A stretch of 64,000 nt of DNA from Pelagibius sp. CAU 1746 (GTDB taxonomy: Bacteria > Pseudomonadota > Alphaproteobacteria > Kiloniellales > Kiloniellaceae): positions 2,604,001 through 2,668,000 of the forward strand of contig NZ_JBDOQT010000001.1 in assembly GCF_039839785.1 (NCBI RefSeq), written 5' to 3'. The translations under genes and the position numbers were made by a program. The notes below the pieces were generated by a model. The model was not told where the DNA came from. It saw only the letters and a list, made by a program, of their open reading frames with translations, and searched no databases. Positions 9,350-19,715 of the stretch are shown here, in pieces (position 1 is the stretch's first letter; each line of letters begins with the position of its first letter).

Positions 9350-10852
9350 ATGAATATTTCCTTTGCTTCGCCGAGCGTTCCGTCGTCCGGCGCCCTGGTT
9401 GTCGGTGTCCTGGAGGGTGGCAAGCTCACCCCCACGGCCGCGAGCCTGAACAGTGAAACCGACGGCGCGCTGGAGCGTGCCATCGCCGCCAGCAGTTTCT
9501 CCGGCAAGAAAGGGGAACTGTTGGAAGTCGTAGCCCCCGCCAACCTGACCAACAGCCGGATCCTGATGGTCGGCTTGGGCGCTCCCGCCAAGCTGAGCGA
9601 AAAGGATCTTCAAGACCTCGGCGGCTCCGCGGCAGCGCACCTGCTGCGCAGCGGCGAGGGCACGGCGGCGTTTTGCGTGGACAAGCTGCGTGGTGGTAAA
9701 AGCGCGCCGATCCGCGCCGCCAACTATGCTTACGGCGCGCTGCTGCGCAGCTATCGCTTCGATAAGTACAAGACCAAAGAGGCGGCGGACAAGAAGCCCA
9801 AGCTGAAAGACATCAAGGTCATGGTCGAGGACGCGGCCGCGGCCAGGCGCCAGTATCAGAAGCTCGAGCATATCGCAGCGGGTGTCTTCACCACCCGAGA
9901 CCTGGTCAGCGAGCCGGCCAACGTCATCTTCCCCAAGTCGCTGGTGGCCGAAGCCAAGAAGCTCAGCAAGCTGGGCGTGAAGGTGCAGGCCTTGGGCCAG
10001 AAGGAGATGGAGAAGCACGGCATGGGCGCGCTGCTCGGCGTCGCCCAGGGCTCGGCCCACGAGCCGCAGCTGCTGATCATGGTCTGGCAGGGCCTGCCCG
10101 CCAATGCCAAGGACAAGGCGCCGCTGGCCTTCGTCGGCAAGGGTGTGACCTTCGACACCGGCGGCATCTCGCTGAAGCCTGCGGCGGGCATGGAAGACAT
10201 GAAATGGGACATGGGCGGCGCCGGCACCGTGGTCGGCCTGATGCACGCCCTGGCCGCGCGCAAGGCCAAGGTCAACGCCGTCGGCATCTGCGGCCTGGTC
10301 GAGAACATGCCTTCGGGCACCGCCCAGCGGCCCGGCGATATCGTGACTTCCATGTCCGGTCAGACCATCGAGGTGCTGAACACCGACGCCGAAGGGCGCC
10401 TGGTCCTGGCCGATGCCCTCTGGTACACGCAGGAGAAGTTCAAGCCGAAGCTGGTTGTCGATCTGGCGACCCTGACCGGGGCCATCATCATCTCGCTGGG
10501 CAACGAGCATGCCGGCCTGTTCAGCAACGACGACAAGCTGTCGAACCAGCTCACCGCTGCCGGCAAGAGCGTCGGCGAGCCGCTGTGGCGTCTGCCCATG
10601 GGCCCGGAATACGACAAGCAGATCGATTGCGACGCGGCCGACATGAAGAACATCGGCGGTGGCCGGGCCGGCGGCTCGATCACCGCCGCCCAGTTCCTGC
10701 AGCGCTTCATCAAGGACGGAACGCCCTGGGCGCACTTGGACATCGCCGGCATGGCCTGGTCGACCAAGGAGAAGGCGACGGTGCCGAAGGGCGGTACCGG
10801 CTTCGGCGTGCGCCTGCTGGACACCTTCGTGGCCGACAACTTCGAAAAGTAG
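9350..10852 (+). CDS. pepA: Leucyl aminopeptidase (M17 family)
   Basis: Cytosolic dimetal aminopeptidase that removes N-terminal residues from peptides; PepA homologues can also act as DNA-binding proteins. The 500-residue length is typical. Metal-binding and catalytic motifs of M17 peptidases are present: GKGVTFDTGGISLKP around residue 262 and the signature NTDAEGRLVLADAL around 344. The ATG at 9350 is favoured over the GTG at 9338 because GAGGGG at 9340-9345 is well placed as its ribosome binding site. A strong hairpin follows the gene. Confidence 0.96.
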   Translation: MNISFASPSVPSSGALVVGVLEGGKLTPTAASLNSETDGALERAIAASSFSGKKGELLEVVAPANLTNSRILMVGLGAPAKLSEKDLQDLGGSAAAHLLRSGEGTAAFCVDKLRGGKSAPIRAANYAYGALLRSYRFDKYKTKEAADKKPKLKDIKVMVEDAAAARRQYQKLEHIAAGVFTTRDLVSEPANVIFPKSLVAEAKKLSKLGVKVQALGQKEMEKHGMGALLGVAQGSAHEPQLLIMVWQGLPANAKDKAPLAFVGKGVTFDTGGISLKPAAGMEDMKWDMGGAGTVVGLMHALAARKAKVNAVGICGLVENMPSGTAQRPGDIVTSMSGQTIEVLNTDAEGRLVLADALWYTQEKFKPKLVVDLATLTGAIIISLGNEHAGLFSNDDKLSNQLTAAGKSVGEPLWRLPMGPEYDKQIDCDAADMKNIGGGRAGGSITAAQFLQRFIKDGTPWAHLDIAGMAWSTKEKATVPKGGTGFGVRLLDTFVADNFEK

Positions 10853-10859
10853 CGTGAGA

Positions 10860-10889
10860 GGCGGCGGGCCGGGAGTCCGGCCCGCCGCC
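10860..10889 (+). terminator. Strong hairpin after pepA, possible terminator
   Basis: Perfect 13-bp GC stem: the arm at 10860-10872 (GGCGGCGGGCCGG) pairs with 10877-10889 around a GAGT loop. It starts 8 bases past the pepA stop. There is no T-run after it, so it may terminate weakly or instead protect the 3' end of pepA mRNA, leaving partial read-through into holC. Confidence 0.55.
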
Positions 10890-10923
10890 CCCGGCGCGAT
10901 CTCCAAGCGGTGATGCCCGATCC

Positions 10924-11373
10924 ATGACTGGCGTGCGATTCTATCACATGACCCGGACCACGCTGGAGCAGGCCCTGCCGCAGATGCTGGAGAAGACCTT
11001 GGAGCGGGACCAGCGGGCGGTAGTGAAGGCCGGCTCAGAAGCGCGCGTCGAGGCGCTCTCCGCCCGCCTGTGGACCTACCATGACCGGGCCTTCCTGCCG
11101 CACGGAACGGCCAAGGACGGCCGGGCCGCGCGCCAGCCCGTCTGGCTGACGGTGGAGGACGAGGCGCCGAACGGGGCGGAAGTCCTGTTCCTGACCGACG
11201 GTGCGTCTTCGGAGAGGATCGCCGACTATGCCTTGTGCGTTCTGCTGTTCGACGGCGGCGACGAGGAAGCCCTGACCCAGGCCCGCGGCCAGTGGAAGAT
11301 CCTGAAGGATGCGGGCCACGACGTTACCTACTGGCAGCAGGACGAGAGCGGGCGCTGGAGCCAGAAGGCCTGA
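10924..11373 (+). CDS. holC: DNA polymerase III subunit chi
   Basis: The chi subunit links the clamp-loader complex to single-strand-binding protein on the lagging strand. The 149-residue product matches HolC in length and pattern, opening VRFYHMTRTTLEQALPQMLEK and containing RLWTYHDRAFLPHG and QPVWLTVEDEAPNGAEVLF. The pepA-holC order is conserved in many proteobacteria. It is convergent with the ABC-F gene, with 3 bases between the stops. Confidence 0.93.
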   Translation: MTGVRFYHMTRTTLEQALPQMLEKTLERDQRAVVKAGSEARVEALSARLWTYHDRAFLPHGTAKDGRAARQPVWLTVEDEAPNGAEVLFLTDGASSERIADYALCVLLFDGGDEEALTQARGQWKILKDAGHDVTYWQQDESGRWSQKA

Positions 11374-11376
11374 AGC

Positions 11377-13260
<1,884 letters not shown>

Positions 13261-13358
13261 GGGCCCCGTTCAGCTCCGGCCTCAGGTGGCGGCGGGCGGG
13301 TTGATAGCACAGCGGGCCGGCGGGCGAAAGTCGCGGCGGGGCCGGCCCCGCGCGGGCG

Positions 13359-13387
13359 TTGCCCTGGCCCGGCAAAGGGTCTATAAG
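13359..13387 (+). promoter_or_regulatory. Candidate sigma-70 promoter for ndk
   Basis: TTGCCC at 13359-13364 and TATAAG at 13382-13387 are separated by exactly 17 bases, a good match to a housekeeping promoter in an otherwise very GC-rich stretch. It would give a leader of about 110 bases before ndk. Confidence 0.55.
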
Positions 13388-13458
13388 CCCGGCGCGGAAC
13401 GCTAAAATGGGCGGAAGAGCCGGACTTTCCAGGTGGGAGCCGGCGGGGACCGCCCGCG

Positions 13459-13490
13459 AACGAGCAATCTACCCGGTAACGAGCAATCTA
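13459..13490 (+). repeat. 13-bp direct repeat in the ndk leader
   Basis: AACGAGCAATCTA occurs perfectly at 13459-13471 and again at 13478-13490, offset by 19 bases, just upstream of the GAGGAGAG ribosome binding site region of ndk. It may be a simple duplication or a paired protein or RNA binding site. Confidence 0.6.
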
Positions 13491-13507
13491 GAGGAGAGCC
13501 GGAGTCC

Positions 13508-13930
13508 ATGGCCACCCAACGTACCTTTTCGATCATCAAGCCGGACGCGACCAAGCGCAACATCACGGGCAAGATCATCGACCGCCTCGAGGAAGCCGGC
13601 CTGCGCGTCGTCGCCAGCAAGCGCATCCACATGACCCGCGAGCAGGCCGAGGGCTTCTACGCGGTGCACAAGGAGCGGCCCTTCTTCAACGACCTCTGCA
13701 GCTTCATGACCTCCGGCCCCGTCGTGGTCCAGGTGCTGGAAGGTGAAGACGCCATCGCCAAGAACCGCGAAGTCATGGGCGCCACCAACCCGGCGGATGC
13801 CGCGCCGGGCACCATTCGCGCCGATTTCGCCGAGTCCATCGAGACCAACTCCGTGCACGGCTCCGACGGCCCCGACACGGCGGCCGAGGAGATCAAGTTC
13901 TTCTTCGGCGACGACGAAATCGTCGGCTGA
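13508..13930 (+). CDS. ndk: Nucleoside-diphosphate kinase
   Basis: Transfers the gamma phosphate of ATP to nucleoside diphosphates through a phospho-histidine. The ATG at 13508 gives 140 residues beginning [17 protein letters not shown], the usual NDK opening; the longer open frame upstream is leader. The active-site block NSVHGSD, with the catalytic His near residue 117, is intact. It is monocistronic, with a readable promoter upstream and a factor-independent terminator downstream. Confidence 0.98.
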   Translation: MATQRTFSIIKPDATKRNITGKIIDRLEEAGLRVVASKRIHMTREQAEGFYAVHKERPFFNDLCSFMTSGPVVVQVLEGEDAIAKNREVMGATNPADAAPGTIRADFAESIETNSVHGSDGPDTAAEEIKFFFGDDEIVG

Positions 13931-13976
13931 GGACGGCAGGAAATGCGCTCCGCAGCGGGGCGCGGCTTGCGGAAGA

Positions 13977-14002
13977 GCGGGGCCTTGGGCCCCGCTTTTT
14001 TT
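13977..14002 (+). terminator. Rho-independent terminator after ndk
   Basis: Perfect 8-bp stem GCGGGGCC (13977-13984) and GGCCCCGC (13988-13995) with a TTG loop, followed directly by seven T (13996-14002). It lies 46 bases after the ndk stop. Confidence 0.9.
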
Positions 14003-14112
14003 GTGCCCTCGCGCCCCTGAGGAACAAATGGCTGCCAACGGGTGTCTATGTTGGCAAAGGCGGTGGGTGCATCCGTCTTTCGAGCAATCGAAACAACGAA
14101 GGAGCACGAGCT

Positions 14113-14577
14113 ATGCGAACCCCGAAGATCCTCGCTGTCGCAGCCGTCGCGGTTCTGGCCGCTGCCCCGGTGGCCGTCGCCCAGCAGGCAAAGCCGTACT
14201 TCCTCACCGAACAGAAACCCGGCGAGAAGCTCTCCGACAGCTATATCGGCGCCTCCGTCGTCGCCCGCTCGCCAGAGGGGTTGGAAAGCGTCGGCAAGGT
14301 GACCGACCTGCTGCTCGGCGATAACTACAAGATCGTTGGCGTGGTGGTCGACATTGGCGGCTTCCTGGGTGTGGGCGCCAAGTCTGTCGGCCTTTCCTGG
14401 ACCGTGCTGAGTGAGCAGCAGTCCGAGGGCGGATTGCTGCTGCTGACCGAGTTGACGCGGGCGGAACTGGAGGCCGCCCCGACGTTCAAGACCGCCGCTC
14501 AGAAGCAGCTTGAGCAAAGCCGCCAGAAGATGGAGGAGAGCTCTCCGACGGAGAAGATGGAGCAGCCGGCCCAGTAG
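14113..14577 (+). CDS. Exported PRC-barrel domain protein
   Basis: Protein of 154 residues with a clear signal peptide (cut likely after AVA near residue 23), then a PRC-barrel-like domain, about residues 40-115: SDSYIGASVVARSPEGLESVGKV and DNYKIVGVVVDIGGFLGVGAKSVGL. The tail is rich in Gln, Glu and Lys. PRC barrels occur in RimM and photosynthetic H subunits and in many small exported proteins of unknown job in alphaproteobacteria. A GGAG ribosome binding site precedes the ATG. The substrate or partner is not visible. Confidence 0.8.
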   Translation: MRTPKILAVAAVAVLAAAPVAVAQQAKPYFLTEQKPGEKLSDSYIGASVVARSPEGLESVGKVTDLLLGDNYKIVGVVVDIGGFLGVGAKSVGLSWTVLSEQQSEGGLLLLTELTRAELEAAPTFKTAAQKQLEQSRQKMEESSPTEKMEQPAQ

Positions 14578-14687
14578 CGGCCAAGGGCTGCACAGAGACC
14601 CTACACATTGCGGGACCTCCCCCGGCCCCGACCTGCGGATGAGGTATCCAGACACTGGTTGTGGAAACCGGCGATCAAGGGGCTGTG

Positions 14688-15170
14688 ATGAGACACACAA
14701 AAATCCTCTTGTCTGCGGTCTTCTGCGCCGCCGGGGCCCTGGGCGCCCTCGGCCAGGACAAGTCGGCGGACGACACGACCAAGCTGGCCGAGGAGCTCAT
14801 CGACTGCGGGGGCCTGGACGACGAGGCCAAGCGGCTGGCCTGCTACGACGGTGTGGCCGCGCCGCTGGTCGGGTTGGAGAGAGCCTCCAGGAGCAGCGAT
14901 GCGCCGTCGGCGCTTCACAAGTTCACGGGCAAGGACAACTGGGACTCGGATATCCTGGACGTCGGCGGGCCGTGGCGCCTGGTCTGGCAGAGCCAGGGCA
15001 GTCTGCTGACCGTGGAACTGTATACGCCCCAAGGCGAGCTGGTTGACGTCGTCGGCAACCAGATCGGCGAGGGCGGTGGGCGCTCGCAGGTGCTCGGGCC
15101 CGGCAGCTATCGCCTAGCCGTGCGCGGGCTGGGCGGCTGGCGCCTGCAGGTCGTCGGCGAAGGGAAATAA
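14688..15170 (+). CDS. Small exported protein with a cysteine-pair CYD motif, function unknown
   Basis: Protein of 160 residues from the ATG at 14688, which has an AAGGGG ribosome binding site; a GTG at 14661 is a weaker alternative. A signal peptide (about residues 1-23) precedes a motif with two cysteines, LIDCGGLDDEAKRLACYD, seen in exported alphaproteobacterial proteins and in some type VI secretion accessory proteins. The rest looks like a beta-rich domain. No secretion genes lie nearby, so I give no function. It follows the PRC-barrel gene on the same strand after 110 bases. Confidence 0.65.
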   Translation: MRHTKILLSAVFCAAGALGALGQDKSADDTTKLAEELIDCGGLDDEAKRLACYDGVAAPLVGLERASRSSDAPSALHKFTGKDNWDSDILDVGGPWRLVWQSQGSLLTVELYTPQGELVDVVGNQIGEGGGRSQVLGPGSYRLAVRGLGGWRLQVVGEGK

Positions 15171-15208
15171 GGGAAAGACCGGGCCGCCTCCGGCAGCCGG
15201 CAAAACCG

Positions 15209-15331
15209 CTACAGCAGGAAGAGCGCCATCAGGGCCAGGGTCAAGATCACCAAGCCCGTGGAGATCGTGATGAAGCGCACGAAGCCCTTCCAGTTCTGCT
15301 GATGCTCGCGAAGCAATTGATCGTCTGACAT
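15209..15331 (-). CDS. aa3-type cytochrome c oxidase subunit IV (small bacterial form)
   Basis: Forty-residue protein read on the minus strand from the ATG at 15331: it opens MSDDQLLREHQQNWKGFVRF and continues into one membrane helix, about residues 20-40. This matches the tiny subunit IV of alphaproteobacterial aa3 oxidases, a single-helix accessory subunit at the edge of the complex. HQQNWKGF followed by a hydrophobic helix is the recognisable pattern. The catalytic oxidase subunits are not in this window, so the gene is unlinked here. It is convergent with the 160-residue exported protein. Confidence 0.85.
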   Translation of the reverse strand: MSDDQLLREHQQNWKGFVRFITISTGLVILTLALMALFLL

Positions 15332-15492
15332 ATCTGAAAGCCCTGCTCGTTACGTGCCAACTGCGACCGCCCCGAAACCATAGCGGCATATGGGCGGGGC
15401 GCGCGATATGATCGCTTGCCGTTTCTTCTAGCCTGAGACGCAGCGGCGGGCAAGCCCCGGAGCCCGCCAGAGGCCCGGCGGCGCCGGCTCGA

Positions 15493-16140
15493 TCAATCCT
15501 CGAGCGGCGGGCTGAAGAGGCGCTCCGAAGGGTCAAAATCCGCGGAAATTGCGACCCTGCCGTCCCGGCAACGCACCTTGCCCTCGGCCACCAGCCGCAG
15601 GCAGGCGGGATAGAGCCGGTGCTCGGCCGTCAGCACCCGGGCGGCCAGGCCGGCCGGGTCATCGCCCGGCAGCACCGGCACCGCGGCCTGGCCGATGATC
15701 GGACCGCCGTCGACCTCCTCGTTCACGTAGTGCACGCTGCACCCGTGCAGCCGCACTCCGGCCTCCAGGGCCCGGGCGTGGGTGTCGAGGCCGGGAAAGA
15801 GCGGCAGCAGGGAGGGGTGGATATTGATCATGCGGCCCTGCCAGTGGCGCACGAAGCCGGCGCTGACTACCCGCATGAAGCCGGCCAGACAGAGCAGGTC
15901 GACCCCCGCCGCCTCCAGTGCTTTCGTCACCTCGGCCTCGAAGGCCTCGCGGCCGTTGAAGTCCTTGTGGTCGATGGTCTCCGCGGCGACGCCCGCCGCG
16001 CGCGCATGGTCGAGGCCGCCGGCCCCGGGGCGGTTGGAGATCACCGTGACGATCTGCGCGGGGAAATCCGGTGTGGCGCAAGCATCCAGCAGCGATTTCA
16101 GGTTGCTGCCACGCCCGGAGATGAGGACGCCGACTTTCAT
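15493..16140 (-). CDS. purN: Phosphoribosylglycinamide formyltransferase
   Basis: PurN adds a formyl group from 10-formyltetrahydrofolate to GAR in purine synthesis. The ATG at 16140 gives 215 residues starting MKVGVLISGRGSNLKSLLDA. The active-site region INIHPSLLPLFPGLDTH and the following EVDGGPIIGQ are intact. It starts 10 bases after the purM stop, so the two form a purM-purN operon, a standard arrangement. Confidence 0.97.
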   Translation of the reverse strand: MKVGVLISGRGSNLKSLLDACATPDFPAQIVTVISNRPGAGGLDHARAAGVAAETIDHKDFNGREAFEAEVTKALEAAGVDLLCLAGFMRVVSAGFVRHWQGRMINIHPSLLPLFPGLDTHARALEAGVRLHGCSVHYVNEEVDGGPIIGQAAVPVLPGDDPAGLAARVLTAEHRLYPACLRLVAEGKVRCRDGRVAISADFDPSERLFSPPLED

Positions 16141-16150
16141 GTTCCTGTCC

Positions 16151-17221
16151 TCATTGGGGCCAGGTTGCCTCCAAACCCCGAATGGTGACCTGGCCGCTCT
16201 CGCCGTGGTGGGCGGTGATGTGGCCGATGGCGAAGACCGTCTCGCCGGCGGCCTCGAAGGCGGTGCGCACGGCCTCGGCCTGCCCGGGGGAGACCACCAC
16301 GGCCATGCCGACACCGCAGTTGAAGGTGCGCACCATCTCCTGCGGGGCGATGCCGCCGAACTCGGCCAGCCAGCGGAAAACCTCCGGCACCGGCCAGGTG
16401 ACGCCGTCCAGGACGACCCCCAGGCCCTCGGGAATGACCCGCGGAAGGTTCTCCAGGAAGCCGCCGCCGGTGATGTGGGCGAGGGCCTTGACGCCCCGCT
16501 GGCCGTCCTCGACCGTCTCCAGCGCCGCCAGGCAGCTCCTCACGTAGATGCGGGTCGGGGTCAGCAGGGCCTCGCCGAGGGTTTTCTCCGGCGCGAAGGG
16601 GGCCGGTTGGGCATAATCCAGCCCCAGGGTCTCGACCACCCGGCGGACCAGGGAGAAGCCGTTGGAGTGCAGGCCGGATGAGGCGAGGCCCAGGACCACG
16701 TCGCCGGCCGTCACATCGGCCCCGGTCAGCACCCGGTCGCGCTCTACCGCGCCGACGGCGAAGCCGGCCAAGTCGTAGTCGCCCGCGGCATAGAGCCCCG
16801 GCATCTCGGCGGTCTCGCCGCCGATCAGGGCGCAGCCGGCCTGACGGCAGCCCTCGGCAATGCCCTCGACGACGGCGGTCCCGGCGGCCACCTTGAGCTG
16901 CCCGGTTGCGTAGTAATCCAGGAAGAAGAGGGGCTCGGCGCCCTGCACGACCAGATCGTTCACGCACATGGCGACCAGATCGATTCCCACGCTGTCGTGG
17001 CGGTCGGCCGCAATGGCGATCTTCAGCTTGGTGCCGACGCCGTCGTTGGCGGCCACCAGCAGCGGATCGCGGTAGCCGGCCGCTTTCAGGTCGAAGAAGC
17101 CCCCAAAACCGCCAAGGCCGGCGTCCGCGCCGCTGCGGGCGGTCGAGCGGGCCAGCGGCTTGATCGCCTCCACCAGTGCGTTACCGGCATCGATGTCGAC
17201 ACCCGCATCCTTGTAACTCAA
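16151..17221 (-). CDS. purM: Phosphoribosylformylglycinamidine cyclo-ligase (AIR synthetase)
   Basis: PurM closes the imidazole ring of purine precursors using ATP. The 356-residue product begins [21 protein letters not shown] and contains [22 protein letters not shown] and GLHSNGFSL, all family motifs. The start appears to be TTG at 17221: the in-frame sequence upstream has no ATG or GTG before a stop, and TTG places SYKDAG at the expected N-terminus. It is followed by purN and is divergent from the DUF2066 gene. Confidence 0.95.
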   Translation of the reverse strand: MSYKDAGVDIDAGNALVEAIKPLARSTARSGADAGLGGFGGFFDLKAAGYRDPLLVAANDGVGTKLKIAIAADRHDSVGIDLVAMCVNDLVVQGAEPLFFLDYYATGQLKVAAGTAVVEGIAEGCRQAGCALIGGETAEMPGLYAAGDYDLAGFAVGAVERDRVLTGADVTAGDVVLGLASSGLHSNGFSLVRRVVETLGLDYAQPAPFAPEKTLGEALLTPTRIYVRSCLAALETVEDGQRGVKALAHITGGGFLENLPRVIPEGLGVVLDGVTWPVPEVFRWLAEFGGIAPQEMVRTFNCGVGMAVVVSPGQAEAVRTAFEAAGETVFAIGHITAHHGESGQVTIRGLEATWPQ

Positions 17222-17340
17222 CTGGTTGTCACGCGAATTCCGGCTTGTTATGGCGTCCTCCGGTCACATGAGGTATTTAAGGTATGAGGCTTTTCGGCCC
17301 GCTTTGCCGGGCGAAGATAGAGAATCCGGGACGGTTTGCA

Positions 17341-18558
17341 ATGTGGTTTCGCCGGCTGAGCGCGCTTCGAATGCTGGCCCTGGCCCTTGTTGCCTGTGGA
17401 GGCCTGTTTCTGGCTCCGGCAGTTCTGGTGCTGCTGGGCGCGGACACTGCCCACGCCCAGGGCGCCAGCGATATCTTTACGGTGCGCCGGGTGCCGGTGG
17501 ACGAGACCGCCGGAACGGCCGCCGAGGCCCGCCAAGTGGCCCTCGCGGTGGGTCAGCGCCGGGCCTTCCGCCGGCTGCTGCGGCGCCTGGTCCCCGAGGA
17601 CCAGCTGGACCTGGTGCCTGAGCCCGAGTCCAGCCTGCTGCAGTACTATGTGCTCGATTTTTCGGTGGCCAACGAGCGGGCCTCGGCAGTGCGCTACCTG
17701 GCCGATCTGACTTTCCGCTTCAACGGCGAAGAGGTCCGCAAGCTGTTGCGCAACAACAACGTCGGCTTCGCCGAGACGCGCAGCAAGCCCGTGGTGGTGC
17801 TGCCGGTTTTCGAAGGGGGCGGGGCCGCTGCGACGTTGTGGCAGTATCCCAATCCCTGGCGCGACGTCTGGGCGTCGCGTCCCGGAGATGACGGGCTGGT
17901 GCCCCTGGCGGTGCCGCTGGGTGACATCGGCGATGTCGCGGCCATTGACGCGGCGCGCGCGCTGGGGGGCGATTCGGACGCCTTGCGTGAGATCGCGGCC
18001 CTGTATGGCGCCGAAGACGTGCTGGTGTCCGAGGCCAAGCTGAGCGGCGACCCGGCGGCGGGCTCGGCGGCGTTGACTGTGGTGACCACCCGGTTCCGCG
18101 ACGGAGACCGGATCGGCACTCTGCGTGACAAGCTGGTGCAAGTGTCAGGTGAACCTTACGACGGCTTCCTAGCGCGGGCGGCGAACCGCATTGACGGTTC
18201 CGTCCAGGAGAGCTGGAAGCAGCAGAACCTGCTGCAGTTCGGCAGCGAGCGCTCGATCGTGGTTTACGTGCCGCTCGACGGCCTCGATGACTGGTTGAAC
18301 GTGCGCCGCCGCCTGCACGGCGTCGCTGCGATCCAGCAGACCGGCGTCAATTCCCTGACCCGCTATGAAGCGCAGTTGGAGATCACTTTCTTCGGCGACG
18401 AGCAACGGCTGAGCCGTGCCCTGGAGCAACGTGATCTCTTTCTGGCTCTGCGTCCGGACAGCAACTGGGAAATGATGCTGTCGGAGAAGCGCAACAGGCT
18501 GCCGCCCGAGCCTGCCCTCGACGGGCAGAGCATCTTCACAACGCCCGCGCCGCAATGA
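17341..18558 (+). CDS. DUF2066 domain exported protein
   Basis: Exported DUF2066-family protein of 405 residues from the ATG at 17341, which has GGGACGG as a ribosome binding site; an in-frame ATG at 17284 would give 424 residues but a poorer signal peptide. A signal sequence ends near AHA (residue 39). A lipobox-like LVAC at 16-19 lies inside the hydrophobic stretch, so lipoprotein status is uncertain. The family has no established biochemical function. It overlaps the next gene by 4 bases, and the DUF2066-permease-hdaA order recurs in alphaproteobacteria. Confidence 0.8.
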   Translation: MWFRRLSALRMLALALVACGGLFLAPAVLVLLGADTAHAQGASDIFTVRRVPVDETAGTAAEARQVALAVGQRRAFRRLLRRLVPEDQLDLVPEPESSLLQYYVLDFSVANERASAVRYLADLTFRFNGEEVRKLLRNNNVGFAETRSKPVVVLPVFEGGGAAATLWQYPNPWRDVWASRPGDDGLVPLAVPLGDIGDVAAIDAARALGGDSDALREIAALYGAEDVLVSEAKLSGDPAAGSAALTVVTTRFRDGDRIGTLRDKLVQVSGEPYDGFLARAANRIDGSVQESWKQQNLLQFGSERSIVVYVPLDGLDDWLNVRRRLHGVAAIQQTGVNSLTRYEAQLEITFFGDEQRLSRALEQRDLFLALRPDSNWEMMLSEKRNRLPPEPALDGQSIFTTPAPQ

Positions 18559-19715
18559 GCGATCAGGAACCGCAGGGGCGGGAGACGCCTGCGCAGGAAG
18601 GGCAGGGGCGCCTCCTGGCGCATGCGCCGACCGCCAGCCAGATACGCTTCTGGCTGGTTCTGCTGATCATCACCCTGATTTGCGTCTACCTGCTGCGCAG
18701 CGTATTGCTGCCCTTTGTGGCAGGCATGGTGGTCGCTTATCTGCTGGACCCGATCTGTGACCGCATGGAGAGGTGGAAGCTGTCGCGCACTTGGGCGACC
18801 GCCATCGTCACCGTCTGTTTCGTCTTGATCTGCATTCTGGTGCTGCTGCTGGTGATTCCTGCGGTGATCGGCCAGATCGCGACGCTGATCGAAAGGGCGC
18901 CCGACTATCTGGCCGCCATCCAGCGGGAGGTCGCGGTCCTGGTCGAGATGTTGCGCGACCGCTTGGACGCCGGCACCGAAGAGAAGATCAAATCGGTGCT
19001 GGGCGGCTCGGCCGACAAGATATTTACCTGGGTGACGGAGGTTCTGGGCGGCATCATTTCCGGCGGCGTTGCCTTCTTCAACTTCGTGGCCCTGCTGGTC
19101 ATCACTCCGGTGGTGACCTTCTATCTGCTGCGCGACTGGGACCGGATGGTCGCCAAGGCCGACGACTGGCTGCCCCGCAAGCATCAGGAGACGATCCGCC
19201 GCCTGGCACAGGAGGTGGACGAAACCCTGGCGGGCTTCCTGCGCGGCCAGGGCATGGTCTGCCTGTCGCTGGCCGTCTTCTATGCGATCGGCCTGACGCT
19301 GGCCGGGCTCGACTTCGGCCTGGTGGTGGGGCTTATCGCAGGCTTCCTGTCGTTCATCCCCTACGTCGGCTCCCTGGTCGGGCTGGTGCTTTCTGTCGGG
19401 CTCGCTCTGGCGCAGTTCGACAGTTTTCTTTCGGTCGGTATCGTCGCCGTCGTTTTCTTCGTCGGCCAGGCCATCGAAGGCAATGTGCTGACCCCCAAGC
19501 TGGTTGGCGAAAAGGTCGGGCTGCATCCGGTCTGGGTGATGTTCGCGTTGCTGGCCGGCGGCGCCCTCTTCGGCTTCGTCGGCGTGCTGCTGGCGGTGCC
19601 CGTCGCGGCCATCGTCGGCGTGGGGGTCCGCTTCGCCCTTTCCCAGTATCGCCTCAGCGCCTACTACACCGGCCATGAAGGCACGCGGAGCGACGGGCAG
19701 GACGCCACACCTTGA
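18555..19715 (+). CDS. AI-2E family transporter (PerM/YdiK-like permease)
   Basis: Inner-membrane protein of 386 residues in the AI-2E exporter/PerM superfamily. It shows about eight hydrophobic segments: two near residues 35-75 and one near 85-110, a soluble helical part (about 115-165), then more from about 170 to the C-terminus, with the conserved PVVTFYLLRDWDRM and LTPKLVGEKVGLHP. The substrate cannot be read; the family includes autoinducer-2 exporters and Na+/H+ antiporters. It overlaps the genes on both sides by 4 bases, so translation is probably coupled. Confidence 0.88.
   Translation: MSDQEPQGRETPAQEGQGRLLAHAPTASQIRFWLVLLIITLICVYLLRSVLLPFVAGMVVAYLLDPICDRMERWKLSRTWATAIVTVCFVLICILVLLLVIPAVIGQIATLIERAPDYLAAIQREVAVLVEMLRDRLDAGTEEKIKSVLGGSADKIFTWVTEVLGGIISGGVAFFNFVALLVITPVVTFYLLRDWDRMVAKADDWLPRKHQETIRRLAQEVDETLAGFLRGQGMVCLSLAVFYAIGLTLAGLDFGLVVGLIAGFLSFIPYVGSLVGLVLSVGLALAQFDSFLSVGIVAVVFFVGQAIEGNVLTPKLVGEKVGLHPVWVMFALLAGGALFGFVGVLLAVPVAAIVGVGVRFALSQYRLSAYYTGHEGTRSDGQDATP

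Noticed and set aside
9107-10906. Upstream extension of the lptF frame to a 973-residue protein
   Set aside because: It lies antisense to pepA, has no family similarity, and lptF has a normal N-terminus at 9106. Long spurious frames are common at this GC content.
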